Assembly: GCF_007828835.1 (NCBI RefSeq)
Contig: NZ_VIVL01000010.1
Location: 62,001-126,000 of the forward strand
Direction: 5' to 3'
DNA from: Variovorax beijingensis
Lineage (GTDB): Bacteria > Pseudomonadota > Gammaproteobacteria > Burkholderiales > Burkholderiaceae_C
DNA length: 64,000 nt
Of this stretch, positions 15,568 to 23,951 are shown piece by piece. The translations under genes were made by a program, and so were the position numbers. Below the pieces are notes generated by a model. It had not been told where the DNA came from, ran no database searches, and saw nothing but the letters and a program-made list of their open reading frames with translations. Position 1 is the stretch's first letter. Each line of letters opens with the position of its first letter.

Positions 15568-16540
15568 GTCGTCGGTCTCTTGTAGTTGCGCGGGTGTTGT
15601 CATTGGCCTGCCTCGACAGGGAAGAGACGGACAGGCGCAGGCTGCATGTCATCGCCTCGCCGGGCGCGAGCACCCGCCAGCCAGTGTCGGCGCGCGCCGC
15701 GGCCAGGTTGGCGGCGTCCGCGACATGCGAGACCGGTTCCACGCAGAAGTACGCTCCCGGACCCGGCCGATGCAGCACCAGGTGCTGCAGCGCGGAGCTG
15801 GCCAGCAGTTCGATGGCGGGACCATCGGCCGCCGCCATCCGCGCTTGTCCGTTCCACCCGCCGTAGTAGCGGGTGCATTCGACATCGGGCAAGGCGCTCG
15901 CCGACGCGTAGTCGTCCGCCGGACCGCTCGGCACCGGCGTGCTCGCGAGGAATTCGGCATCCGCCGGCCAGACGGTGCGCGCATCGAACTGCAGGCTGTG
16001 CGCGAAGCGGGCCGGGAAATAGGGATGGAAACCGCAACCGCCTGGCATCGGCTCCCGGTCGTCGTTGGTGACCCGCAGGCTCAGCGTGATGCCCGCGGCG
16101 TCGAGCGCCACACCCTGCTCGGCCCGGAAAGCCCAGGGCCAGCCGTGATCCCCCGGCACATGGACATAGGTCATGGTGGCGCGGTCCGCTGCGTGCTGCT
16201 CGAGGTGCCATGGACGCTGCTGGCTGACGCCGTGCAGCGCGTGCCGTTCGCCCGGATGAAGCGGCAACTGCACCCTGCCCTGCGTGCCGGCGATGCGGCC
16301 ATCGCGGATGCGGTTCGAGAACGGAACCAGGGGGTAGCAGCCGGCCTTGGGCCACTGGGTGGATTCGAAACCGCCGGCGCGGACGGCGTCGTCGAGCGGC
16401 ACCAGCCAGTCGATTCGTTCGCCCGCGGTTGCGCGGGAGCTGAGGCTGGTGGTGCGTCCGCCGGCAGCCGGCGCCAGCGTCGCCGTCAGCGCTGCGCTGC
16501 GCAGCGTGGTGTCGGGCGTCACGTTCAGATGCATCGCCAT
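15560..16540 (-). CDS. Aldose 1-epimerase (galactose mutarotase)-like protein
   Basis: A 326-residue beta-sandwich epimerase of the galactose mutarotase superfamily. The catalytic histidine is in PGGCGFHPYFPA and the catalytic glutamate in YFCVEPVSHVADA; an upstream FSNRIRDGR loop contains the substrate-binding arginine region. It probably interconverts anomers of the sugar whose acid is degraded by the flanking enzymes. The start used (16540) lies 4 nt after the stop of the dehydratase; an ATG at 16534 is also possible. It overlaps the next gene by 8 nt, a tight operon. Confidence 0.9.
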   Translation of the reverse strand: MAMHLNVTPDTTLRSAALTATLAPAAGGRTTSLSSRATAGERIDWLVPLDDAVRAGGFESTQWPKAGCYPLVPFSNRIRDGRIAGTQGRVQLPLHPGERHALHGVSQQRPWHLEQHAADRATMTYVHVPGDHGWPWAFRAEQGVALDAAGITLSLRVTNDDREPMPGGCGFHPYFPARFAHSLQFDARTVWPADAEFLASTPVPSGPADDYASASALPDVECTRYYGGWNGQARMAAADGPAIELLASSALQHLVLHRPGPGAYFCVEPVSHVADAANLAAARADTGWRVLAPGEAMTCSLRLSVSSLSRQANDNTRATTRDRRHD

Positions 16541-16544
16541 CCGC

Positions 16545-17747
16545 TCACGACTTCGAACTGCGGATGGTGACGTCAGGCCGCTGCAGCAGCGCTGGCGACA
16601 GCGCCAAGCCCAGGCCCGCGCCGGGCGGAACCGTCGCATGGCCGGCGCGGACATCGGGCAATTGCGTCACGAGCTCGCGATACCAGCCCCCCAGGTAAGC
16701 GCGCACCACTTCCTGCAGCACCACGTTGGTCGTGCTCATCGCCAGGTGGAGCGATGCCGCGAGCACGACCGGTCCGGTGCAGTCATGCGGCGCCACCGGC
16801 TTGTGAAAGGCCTTCGCAAGGGCCGCGATCTTTCTGGCTTCGGAGAGACCCCCGACCCAGCCCAGGTCCAGCATCACATAGTCCACCGCATTGTTCTTGA
16901 GCAGATGGATGAATGGCTGGACGGTGCCCAGCGTCTCGCTGCCGCAGACCGGAATGCGGGTGCGCGAACGGAATTCGGCGATCGTGTCCAGGTTGGACAT
17001 CTGGATCGGGTCCTCGATCCAGTAGGGCTTGAACTCCTCGAGCGCCTGCGCGATCCGCACGGCCATCGGCAGGTTCCACATCGAATGGAGCTCCACCATG
17101 ATGTCCATCTCATGGCCGACAGCGCGCCGGATTTCGCGGAATGGCTCGAGCGCGGTGTCCAGGTCGCGGGCCGAGATCGACTGCCCGCCGCTGGCCTGGG
17201 CGAAGGGATCAAAGGGCCAGATCTTCATCGCCTTGTAGCCTTCGGACAGCAGGCTTTCGGCCAACGCCGCCGGTCGCTTGACGAATGCAACCTGGTCCTC
17301 GTAAGGCCCTTCCGGCGCGACGTCCGCGCTGGCCTGCGTCACCGAGCGACGCTGTGGGGCCTTGTTGTAGGTGTAGCCCGCACAGGTGTTGTAGACCGGG
17401 ACGCGTTCGCGCACGGCGCCGCCGAGCAACTGGTAGAGCGGCTGTTGCGTGACCTGGCCGAACAGATCCCATAGCGCGATGTCGACCGCCGAAGCGGCGC
17501 GCGTTTCGGCACCGCTGCTGGCAAAGCCGACATAGCCGTACAGCAGGTACTGGCTGTGGGCTTCGATGGCGAGCGGATCCTTTCCCATCAGGTAGGGCGC
17601 GACCAGTTCATGGATCTGCGCCTGCACGGCCTGAGCGCCACGAAAGGTTTCCCCCAGGCCCACCAGGCCGGTGTCGGTGTGGATCTGCACCCACAGGATG
17701 TTGGGATAGGCGGCCGCGTGGACCGTATCGACCTGCGTGATCTTCAT
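16545..17747 (-). CDS. Enolase-superfamily (mandelate racemase/muconate lactonizing type) sugar-acid dehydratase
   Basis: A 400-residue enolase-superfamily enzyme. Magnesium ligands are Glu219 (IMVEL), Glu245 (YWIEDP) and Glu271 (CGSETLG). The Asp294 (MLDLGWVGG) and His321 (VAPHDCTGP) positions match the mandelate racemase subgroup His-Asp dyad, and Lys175 (YKAMKIW) the opposite base. Such enzymes dehydrate aldonic or aldaric acids to 2-keto-3-deoxy acids, which the adjacent DapA-like enzyme would process. The start at 17747 is preceded at 9 nt by GAGG and lies 11 nt after the permease stop. The substrate is unknown; galactonate, gluconate, fuconate and others remain possible. Confidence 0.92.
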   Translation of the reverse strand: MKITQVDTVHAAAYPNILWVQIHTDTGLVGLGETFRGAQAVQAQIHELVAPYLMGKDPLAIEAHSQYLLYGYVGFASSGAETRAASAVDIALWDLFGQVTQQPLYQLLGGAVRERVPVYNTCAGYTYNKAPQRRSVTQASADVAPEGPYEDQVAFVKRPAALAESLLSEGYKAMKIWPFDPFAQASGGQSISARDLDTALEPFREIRRAVGHEMDIMVELHSMWNLPMAVRIAQALEEFKPYWIEDPIQMSNLDTIAEFRSRTRIPVCGSETLGTVQPFIHLLKNNAVDYVMLDLGWVGGLSEARKIAALAKAFHKPVAPHDCTGPVVLAASLHLAMSTTNVVLQEVVRAYLGGWYRELVTQLPDVRAGHATVPPGAGLGLALSPALLQRPDVTIRSSKS

Positions 17748-17758
17748 GGGGGTCGGCC

Positions 17759-18601
17759 TCAAGCCGTCTTTGGATGTTCCTTGACGCGGCTGACCAGCTG
17801 CGTCGGGTTGACGAATTGCAGCGCGATCAGCAGCCAGGCCAGCGTGACCGCCATGTAGACCATCGCCATTGCATCGACCGACTGCGGCGCACGAACGCCC
17901 GCCGCGAAAACCGCGTAGTACAGGGCCACCACCAGCGTCTGCGAATCCGGGCCGGCCGTCAGGAAGGTCAGCTCGAACATGCCGATGGTGCGCACCAGCA
18001 CCAGCAGGGAAGCCGCCAGGATGCCTGGCGCCAGCAGCGGGAGCAGCACGTGCCAGAACAGCTTGAAGGTGTTGGCGCCGAACACGCGGGCGGCGGATTC
18101 GAGGTTGGCATCGATCTGCTCGATGAACGGCGTCATCACCAGGATCATGAACGGCACCGCCGGAATCATGTTCGCGAGGATCACGCCGAAGATGGTGCCC
18201 GCGATGTGCGCCTGGTACATCACGGTCGCCAGCGGAATGCCGTAGGTGATTGGCGGGATCATCAGCGGCAGCAGGAACAGGCCCATCAGCAGGTTCTTGC
18301 CGCGGAAGTTGCGCCGCGCCAGCGCGTAGGCCGCCGGCACGCCGATCAGGATCGACAGGAACACGACGGCGGCGACCACCTCGATCGTGACCCACAGCAC
18401 GCTGTCGAGCTGGAACTCCTTCCAGGCGGTCTGGTACCAGTTGAACGTGTAGCCGTCGGGCAGCCAGGTGCCGAGCCAGCGGCGGGCCACTGAGCTGGTG
18501 CCGACCGCGGCCACCATGAGTGCGACATTGACGATGAAGAAGCCCATCACCAGTGCAACCAGCGACTTCCAGAGTTTCATCAGCAGGCGATGCGTATCCA
18601 T
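17759..18601 (-). CDS. ABC transporter permease (PotC-like)
   Basis: A 280-residue inner-membrane permease with about six membrane helices (LVALVMGFFIVNVALMVAAV near the N-terminus, VVAAVVFLSILIGVPAAYAL, and LLMGLFLLPLMIPPITYGIP). The EAA-type coupling loop is present in ESAARVFGANTFKLFWHVLL. It belongs to the spermidine/putrescine-iron type importer permeases. The ATG at 18601 follows the stop of the first permease by 2 nt; a TTG at 18607 is also in frame. It pairs with the upstream permease as a heterodimer. Confidence 0.93.
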   Translation of the reverse strand: MDTHRLLMKLWKSLVALVMGFFIVNVALMVAAVGTSSVARRWLGTWLPDGYTFNWYQTAWKEFQLDSVLWVTIEVVAAVVFLSILIGVPAAYALARRNFRGKNLLMGLFLLPLMIPPITYGIPLATVMYQAHIAGTIFGVILANMIPAVPFMILVMTPFIEQIDANLESAARVFGANTFKLFWHVLLPLLAPGILAASLLVLVRTIGMFELTFLTAGPDSQTLVVALYYAVFAAGVRAPQSVDAMAMVYMAVTLAWLLIALQFVNPTQLVSRVKEHPKTA

Positions 18602-18603
18602 GG

Positions 18604-19467
18604 TCAACCTTTGCCGCCGGAGACGGGGCCCCGATAGAACATCCCGCGCGCCCCCAGGACCGCGGCAACGACGAACAGCTGCACCACGCCCATCAGCATC
18701 GCGACGGCCGAAGCCATGGAATAGTCGTAGCGCTCGAAGGCGGCCTCATACGCCGCGATCGAGATCACCCGGGTGGCACCGGCCGGCGATCCGAGCAGGA
18801 CCGCCGACGGAAACACCGAGAAGGCCTGCACGAACGACAGCGCGAAGGCCATTGCCAGTCCCGGGACCAGCAGCGGCAGATAGATGTGCCGGAACTGGTT
18901 CCACGGCGTTGCACCCAGGGTCGAGGCAGCGCGCGGCAGGTTGGGGTCGATGCCGGTGATGTACGACAGCGTGAGCAGGAACGCGAACGGGAAACCCGAA
19001 ATGACGAGCGAAATCAGGACGCCCCAGTAGTTGTGCGTCAGCCGGATCGGGCCTTCGTAGATGTGCAGCCACTGGAGCGACTGCGACAGCCAGCCTTTGG
19101 GGCCGAAGTAGCCGAGCATGCCTTCGGCGATCAGGACGGTGCCCAGCGTCAACGGAATGACCAGCAACGTGGTGATCAATTTCTGGAAGCGGCCGCTACG
19201 GCGCATCTGGTAGGCGATCGGCAGCGCCACGCCGACGTTGATCACGGTGGCGGGAATGGCCAGCTTGAGCGTGGTCCACACCGTGTCGCGTAGGTTGTCT
19301 GTGGTGAAGAACTGCGTGTAGTTCGCCAGCCAGTTGCCTTCCATCGGACGGAACGACAGCTGCAAGCCGTAGAGGAACGGATAGACGAACAGCACCACCA
19401 TGAACAGCGTCGCCGGCACCAGCAGCAGCAGGGACCGGTCGAACGAAGACGGGCTGGCGCTGGTCAT
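18604..19467 (-). CDS. ABC transporter permease (PotB-like)
   Basis: A 287-residue inner-membrane permease. The first helix is LLLLVPATLFMVVLFVYPFL, followed by a periplasmic loop and further helices including ITTLLVIPLTLGTVLIAEGM and WGVLISLVISGFPFAFLLTL. The coupling motif lies in RAASTLGATPWNQFRHIYLP. The start codon overlaps the ATPase stop by 4 nt (ATGA). With the second permease it forms the channel for the substrate delivered by the receptor at 20652-21842. Confidence 0.94.
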   Translation of the reverse strand: MTSASPSSFDRSLLLLVPATLFMVVLFVYPFLYGLQLSFRPMEGNWLANYTQFFTTDNLRDTVWTTLKLAIPATVINVGVALPIAYQMRRSGRFQKLITTLLVIPLTLGTVLIAEGMLGYFGPKGWLSQSLQWLHIYEGPIRLTHNYWGVLISLVISGFPFAFLLTLSYITGIDPNLPRAASTLGATPWNQFRHIYLPLLVPGLAMAFALSFVQAFSVFPSAVLLGSPAGATRVISIAAYEAAFERYDYSMASAVAMLMGVVQLFVVAAVLGARGMFYRGPVSGGKG

Positions 19468-20564
19468 GGCACCATGCCCGCGGCTGCATCGACGGGATAG
19501 GCCAGCGCCTTGTCCGGCGCAATGGCCAGCGTGACCGGGTCGCCGACTCGCAGGCGCGCCGTCGTGCGCACGATCAGCTTGAGCCCGCCGGCCACCTCGA
19601 CGTCGACGATGTTGTCGTGGCCGCAGTATTCGACATTGAGCACCCGGGCGGCGAAGCTGTTGTCCACCGGTGAAGAGACGACGTCGAATTCCTCGGGCCG
19701 GATCGCGAGCATCGCCTTGCCGCTGGCGAGTGGCTGCATCGCCCGCGCGGTGAGCGCCAGGCCGCTGCCGGCGAGTTGCACCGACGCGCCGCCCTCCGAG
19801 CGCACGTTCAGCTCCACCAGGTTGCGATAGCCCATGAAACGGGCCACGTCCAGGTTGGCCGGCTCCGCGTAGATGCGCTGTGGTTCGGCAATCTGCTGTG
19901 CCACGCCGTCCTTCATGACGACGACGCGATCGGCCAGCGACAGCGCCTCGTCCTGGTCGTGGGTGACGTAGATCGTCGATCGTCCCAGTTCGCGGTGAAT
20001 GCGCCGGATCTCGGCGCGCATCTCCAGCCGCAACTTGGCGTCGAGGTTCGACAAGGGCTCGTCCATCAACACCAGGGGCGGCTCGATAACGATCGCCCGG
20101 GCGATCGCGACCCGCTGCTGCTGTCCGCCGGACAACTGGCCGGGCAGCTTGTGCGCCTGCGAGTTCAGCTGCACCAAGTCCAGCGCCCGCTTCACGCGCT
20201 GCGCCGACTCGGCGGCCGGCACGCCGCGCATCGCCAGCCCGAACGCGACATTGCGCGCCACGCTCATGTGCGGAAAGAGCGCATAGTTCTGGAAGACCAT
20301 GCCGAAGCCCCGTTTTTCAGGCGGCAGTACGTCGATGCGGGTGTCGTCGAGCCAGATGCCTCCATCCGTCAAGGGCAGCAGCCCGGCCAGGCAATTGAGG
20401 GCCGTTGACTTGCCGCAGCCCGAGGGTCCAAGCAGCGCGATGAACTCGCCGCGCTTGACCGTCATGGTCAGGGCATTGAGCGCGGTGAAGCTCTGCACGC
20501 CCTTGCCCCCGGCAAAGCGGCGCGTGACGCCATCGAGGCGCAACTCGGAAAAGTCTGAAGTCAT
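19464..20564 (-). CDS. ABC transporter ATP-binding protein (PotA/FbpC-like)
   Basis: A 366-residue ATPase. Walker A GPSGCGKST is at 46-54, the signature LSGGQQQR at 144-151, Walker B LVLMDEP at 164-170 and the switch histidine at 202 (YVTHDQDEAL). The C-terminal 130 residues form a TOBE-type regulatory domain (MLAIRPEEFDV ... DPVTLAIAPDKAL), typical for polyamine, iron and sugar importers. It energises the two downstream permeases. It is separated from the receptor gene by 87 nt that contain a strong hairpin. Confidence 0.96.
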   Translation of the reverse strand: MTSDFSELRLDGVTRRFAGGKGVQSFTALNALTMTVKRGEFIALLGPSGCGKSTALNCLAGLLPLTDGGIWLDDTRIDVLPPEKRGFGMVFQNYALFPHMSVARNVAFGLAMRGVPAAESAQRVKRALDLVQLNSQAHKLPGQLSGGQQQRVAIARAIVIEPPLVLMDEPLSNLDAKLRLEMRAEIRRIHRELGRSTIYVTHDQDEALSLADRVVVMKDGVAQQIAEPQRIYAEPANLDVARFMGYRNLVELNVRSEGGASVQLAGSGLALTARAMQPLASGKAMLAIRPEEFDVVSSPVDNSFAARVLNVEYCGHDNIVDVEVAGGLKLIVRTTARLRVGDPVTLAIAPDKALAYPVDAAAGMVP

Positions 20565-20592
20565 GGAGACACGATCCTGGAAAAGATGCAGC

Positions 20593-20620
20593 CTGCGAGC
20601 GCCCGCATGGGCGCTTGCAG
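20593..20620 (-). terminator. Intercistronic hairpin between receptor and ATPase genes (attenuator-like)
   Basis: Two 12-nt arms, CTGCGAGCGCCC (20593-20604) and GGGCGCTTGCAG (20609-20620), pair at 11 of 12 positions with one G-T wobble and a GCAT loop. It lies after the receptor stop at 20652 and before the ATPase start at 20564. Hairpins at this place in importer operons often protect the receptor mRNA or partly stop transcription, giving excess receptor. There is no long T-run after it, only ATCTTTT, so complete termination is unlikely. Confidence 0.6.
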
Positions 20621-20651
20621 CATCGGTCGGGCGCGCAGTGCGCGCCGCGAA

Positions 20652-21842
20652 TCACTTGGTCTTGCGGGTACCGATGTCCTGGTCCCAGCGGCGGAATGCA
20701 TCGACCATCGCCTTGGTCTCGAGCGGCACGGCATGAGGGAACTGGGCCAGCCACTTGTCGTAGTCAGGCCGTCCGAACTCCTTGATCACGTCCTGGCTGT
20801 CCTTGGGTGCCAGCGACAGCGGGACGTCCTTGACCGCCGGGCCCGGATAGAAGTAGCCCTTGTCATAGGTCATCGCCTGCTGCTGCGGCTTGAGCAGGAA
20901 CGCCATCAGGTCGAGAACCACCGCTTGCTTCTCCGGCGGGACGCCCTTGGGAATCACGATGTAGTGCGCGTCGTTGACCCACGTCATGCCCTTGAACGGC
21001 AGCACCTGAAAGTTCTTCGGCACAATGCCCAGCGCCCTGGGGTTGATGTCCCAACCCGTCACCGTCAGCGTCATGTCGCGCGAGCCTTCGCCCAGTTCCT
21101 TCATCACGGCTGCGGTCCCCGTCGGGTAGTACTCGATACAGGTATCGAGTTCCTTCAGGTAGGCCCAGGTCTTGTCCCAGCCGTTGATCGGGTCGGCAGG
21201 ATTCTTGTCGCCCAGCAGATAGGGCAGCCCCATCAGGAAGGTGCGCCCCGGACCGGAGTTGGCGGGCCGTGCATAGATCAGCTTGTTGGGATTGGCCTTG
21301 CACCAGGCCAGCAGGTCCTGCGGCGTCGTCGGCGGCGTCTTGACCTTGTCGGGGTTGAACTCGACCAGGGGGCCGGCAGGCATGAAGACGATGGCCAGGC
21401 CATGGTCCTTCGCGAGCGCGTGCATCTTGTAGGCGTTGGGAAGGTAGTTCTCCTGCAGCTTGGGGAACTTGGCCGCGTAGTCGGGAAACAACTTGACCCA
21501 CAGGTTCATCTCGAGGCCGGCGGCGAGCGCATCGGTGCCGACAATGATCATGTCGATGTCGCTGCGGCCCGCGTTCTGCATCGCCTTGATCTTGGCCGGG
21601 ATCTCGGGGGCAGGCGCCTTGGTGAAAGTGAACTTGGAGACCAGCTTGGGGTTCTGCGCCTGGTAGGCCTCGAACGCCCCCTGCGTCAGCGCCAGGTTGC
21701 CGGCGGCGTCGATCACGTTGATCACCACCGGCGACTTTGGCAGCTCCTGTGCCTGGACCAGGCCGATGCCGGCACAGCTCGCCGCCCCGAGAACGGCCGC
21801 AATGATGGCGTGGCGATGCCGCGAGAAGGAAACTTGGCACAT
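20652..21842 (-). CDS. ABC transporter periplasmic substrate-binding protein
   Basis: A 396-residue receptor with a signal peptide (AIIAAVLGAASCAGIGLVQA, cut near QAQ). The mature part has the family-1 bacterial receptor layout: VVINVIDAAGNLALTQGAFE, DMIIVGTDALAAGLEMNLWV, and AHYIVIPKGVPPEKQAVVLD. It is the first gene of the operon and is preceded by AGGAG at 8 nt. The substrate is inferred to be a sugar acid or related compound because dehydratase, mutarotase and aldolase-type genes follow. A FadR-type operator lies 39-49 nt upstream of the start. Confidence 0.93.
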   Translation of the reverse strand: MCQVSFSRHRHAIIAAVLGAASCAGIGLVQAQELPKSPVVINVIDAAGNLALTQGAFEAYQAQNPKLVSKFTFTKAPAPEIPAKIKAMQNAGRSDIDMIIVGTDALAAGLEMNLWVKLFPDYAAKFPKLQENYLPNAYKMHALAKDHGLAIVFMPAGPLVEFNPDKVKTPPTTPQDLLAWCKANPNKLIYARPANSGPGRTFLMGLPYLLGDKNPADPINGWDKTWAYLKELDTCIEYYPTGTAAVMKELGEGSRDMTLTVTGWDINPRALGIVPKNFQVLPFKGMTWVNDAHYIVIPKGVPPEKQAVVLDLMAFLLKPQQQAMTYDKGYFYPGPAVKDVPLSLAPKDSQDVIKEFGRPDYDKWLAQFPHAVPLETKAMVDAFRRWDQDIGTRKTK

Positions 21843-21880
21843 TCGGAATCTCCTGATGGATGGGCTTGGCAGGCGGGATC

Positions 21881-21904
21881 TTGTAAGACAACTTTCGAGT
21901 TGTC
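21881..21904. promoter_or_regulatory. FadR-type operator and perfect inverted repeat upstream of the ABC operon
   Basis: TTGTAAGACAA (21881-21891) fits the TNGTNNNACNA pattern bound by FCD-type GntR regulators. It overlaps a perfect repeat GACAACT-ttcg-AGTTGTC (21887-21904). The site is 39-62 nt upstream of the receptor start, so bound regulator would block or control the long operon. The adjacent GntR/FCD gene is the obvious binder. Confidence 0.68.
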
Positions 21905-22007
21905 ATCCGGGTTTTTGCTGAGCCCGCGGACATGCGCCTACCTCTGGGTGGAGCAACGATGCTGTGGGAGAGCTACTCGCTGCGTTCGTCAAGCTCCGAA
22001 GGTTTGC

Positions 22008-22023
22008 TATAGTTGTCTGACAA
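22008..22023. promoter_or_regulatory. Promoter -10 element and FadR-type operator of the GntR gene
   Basis: TATAGT (22008-22013) is a good -10 element for the rightward GntR gene. It abuts TTGTCTGACAA (22013-22023), a perfect 5-bp palindrome around one base that again fits TNGTNNNACNA. Overlap of -10 and operator implies autorepression. The start codon is at 22045. Confidence 0.68.
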
Positions 22024-22044
22024 AGATTTTCGAGTATCGGTTCG

Positions 22045-22758
22045 ATGGCGGAACACTTGCTAGACGTCAATGGCGGCACACTGCCCGACCAGATCTACGC
22101 CCGGATGGTCGAAGCCATCCTGCGCGGGGACTACGTCGACTCGAAGAAGCTGCCGACGGAAAGCGAACTGGCCTCGCAATTCGGGGTCTCGCGGCCGACC
22201 GTCCGGGAGGCACTGTCGAGGCTGCGATCGGACGGGATCATCGAGTCCCGCCGCGGCTCCGGCAGCCAGGTCGTGCGCGCCCCCGGCACACCGGCATCGA
22301 GCATGCCCCCCATCAGGAACTATTCGGACATCGAGCGGTATTACGCCTACCGCACAGTTGTTGAATCGGGGGCGGCGGCGGCTGCTGCGGAGTTCCGCAC
22401 TGCCGACGACCTGGCGACGATCCGAGCCTGCCTGGAAGCGCAGACCCTGGCCATGGAGGGTGGAAACAAGGGCATCGAAGACGACGTCCGTTTCCACAGG
22501 GCGATCGCAAAGGCCTCGCACAACCAGTTCTTCGTGGCCGCCGTCGAAACGAGTGTCGCGCCCATCAGGCAATTCATGGAACTGGCGCGCAGCGTGCGAT
22601 CGAAGATGACCGCCGAGCGCGCCCGGCTGGTCCAGATGGAGCACCAGCAGATCCTCGACTCCATCGAGAAGCGATCCCCGACCGATGCCGCCGAGGCAAC
22701 GCGGCTCCATATCCTCAACGCCAAGCGACGAATCTTCGACGCAGCGAAATTGCGGTAG
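22045..22758 (+). CDS. GntR-family regulator with FCD effector domain
   Basis: A 237-residue regulator. The winged HTH spans about residues 10-75 (LPTESELASQFGVSRPTVRE, then RLRSDGIIESRRGSGS). The all-helical FCD domain follows, with metal-type residues in DDVRFHRAIAKASHN, EHQQIL and RLHILNAKRR. FCD regulators of sugar-acid operons are usually repressors released by the acid or its dehydrated product. It is divergent from the ABC-dehydratase operon, and two matching operator sequences lie between the genes, so it is very likely the local repressor. Confidence 0.94.
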   Translation: MAEHLLDVNGGTLPDQIYARMVEAILRGDYVDSKKLPTESELASQFGVSRPTVREALSRLRSDGIIESRRGSGSQVVRAPGTPASSMPPIRNYSDIERYYAYRTVVESGAAAAAAEFRTADDLATIRACLEAQTLAMEGGNKGIEDDVRFHRAIAKASHNQFFVAAVETSVAPIRQFMELARSVRSKMTAERARLVQMEHQQILDSIEKRSPTDAAEATRLHILNAKRRIFDAAKLR

Positions 22759-23046
22759 AGCGCGGCGGCCTGGCCGCCCACAAGGTTTACGCCATCCCTA
22801 CCCGCGCGGCAGGCATGAGCGATCGCCGACATCCCTCGGCCTTGCGCGAATGGGTACTATCGGGCCACGACCAGACATTCACCACATGTTCCCAGTTGCC
22901 CTTGCAATGGGTGGTGCGACGGCGATTACGGGCTCCGCCCCGTCGCAAGTCGCCGCGTCAGCGGACGACGGCAGCAACGCGACGCTGAGAACGGGGACCT
23001 ACTGACCGGAGGCCGGCGAAATCATTGATTCCGCCGACTCGCGCCA

Positions 23047-23793
23047 TCACCAGGGCTGGTCGGTCGGCAGCACGAACAGCTCGGCCACATTGACGTGGGC
23101 CGGCGCTTGCAGCGCGAACATCACGGTGTCGGCGATGTTGTCGCAGCTCAGGAATGACATCTGGTCGCGCAGCCCCTCCATCTGATCGCGGTAGCCCTCG
23201 TCGGAGATGTGATTGAACAGCTCCGTGTCGACCGCGCCTGGCTGGATGCTGGTGACCCGGATGTTGTGCTTCTTGCCGACTTCCAGGCGCAGGCCTTCGG
23301 TGAATGCGGAGACAGCGTGCTTGGTCGCGCAATAGACGGCAAGGCCGGCAAATACCTTGCGGCCGGCAATCGACGACGTATTGACGATGTGGCCGGATCC
23401 CCGCTCGATCAGATGAGGTAGCGCTGCAGCCGTGCTGTTCATCAGGCCCTTCACGTTGACGTCCACCATGCGATGCCATTCGCCGACCTTCAAGGCTTCG
23501 ACGTCCGAGATCGGCATGAGGCCGGCATTGTTGAAAACGATGTCCAGTCCGCCGTAGGCTTGCACCAGCTTTGCCACGCCCGCTTCCACGGATGCACGGT
23601 CGACGACATCCATCTCGATGGCGATGGCTTCGCCCCCGGTCGTCCTGATCTGGTCGGCCAGCTTGTCGAGGCGGACGACGCGGCGAGCGGCGAGTCCGAC
23701 CTTCGCTCCCGCTGCCGCCAGCTTGAGCGCCGCAGCGGCGCCGATGCCGCTCGATGCACCAGTGACCAAAGCGATTTTTCCATTGAGTTCCAT
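23047..23793 (-). CDS. Short-chain dehydrogenase/reductase (classical SDR)
   Basis: A 248-residue classical SDR with cofactor motif TGASSGIG, the NNAG motif in IVFNNAGLM, catalytic Ser in IVNTSSIAGRK and the YCATK catalytic pair. Arg-rich residues after strand 2 (LAARRVVRLDKL) favour NADP(H). AAGGAG lies 6-7 nt before the ATG at 23793. The substrate is unknown. It is on the same strand as the AraC gene upstream, 158 nt away. The 288 nt between it and the GntR gene hold no recognisable feature. Confidence 0.93.
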   Translation of the reverse strand: MELNGKIALVTGASSGIGAAAALKLAAAGAKVGLAARRVVRLDKLADQIRTTGGEAIAIEMDVVDRASVEAGVAKLVQAYGGLDIVFNNAGLMPISDVEALKVGEWHRMVDVNVKGLMNSTAAALPHLIERGSGHIVNTSSIAGRKVFAGLAVYCATKHAVSAFTEGLRLEVGKKHNIRVTSIQPGAVDTELFNHISDEGYRDQMEGLRDQMSFLSCDNIADTVMFALQAPAHVNVAELFVLPTDQPW

Positions 23794-23951
23794 GACAGCT
23801 CCTTACGGTAGTTAAGTTGAAGGCGCGGCGGCTGCAGACTCGGGTTTGTCTGTGCAGCTGCCACGGTTGTCATGGTGCCGAGCGGGGTCCGAGCGGTCGC
23901 TCGTCGATTTGCTGCCGATATCGAAGATTTGCTGCGAAGGCCAGGTGCCGG

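Noticed and set aside
17748..18668. 707-codon frame joining the dehydratase to sequence over the PotC-like permease
   Set aside because: Only the part from the ATG at 17747 matches the enolase superfamily; the rest is a wrong-frame reading of the permease.
23831..23860. Hairpin GCTGCAGAC/GTCTGTGCAGC between the AraC and SDR genes
   Set aside because: The arms are interrupted by a bulge and are not followed by a T-run on either strand, so I did not list it as a terminator.
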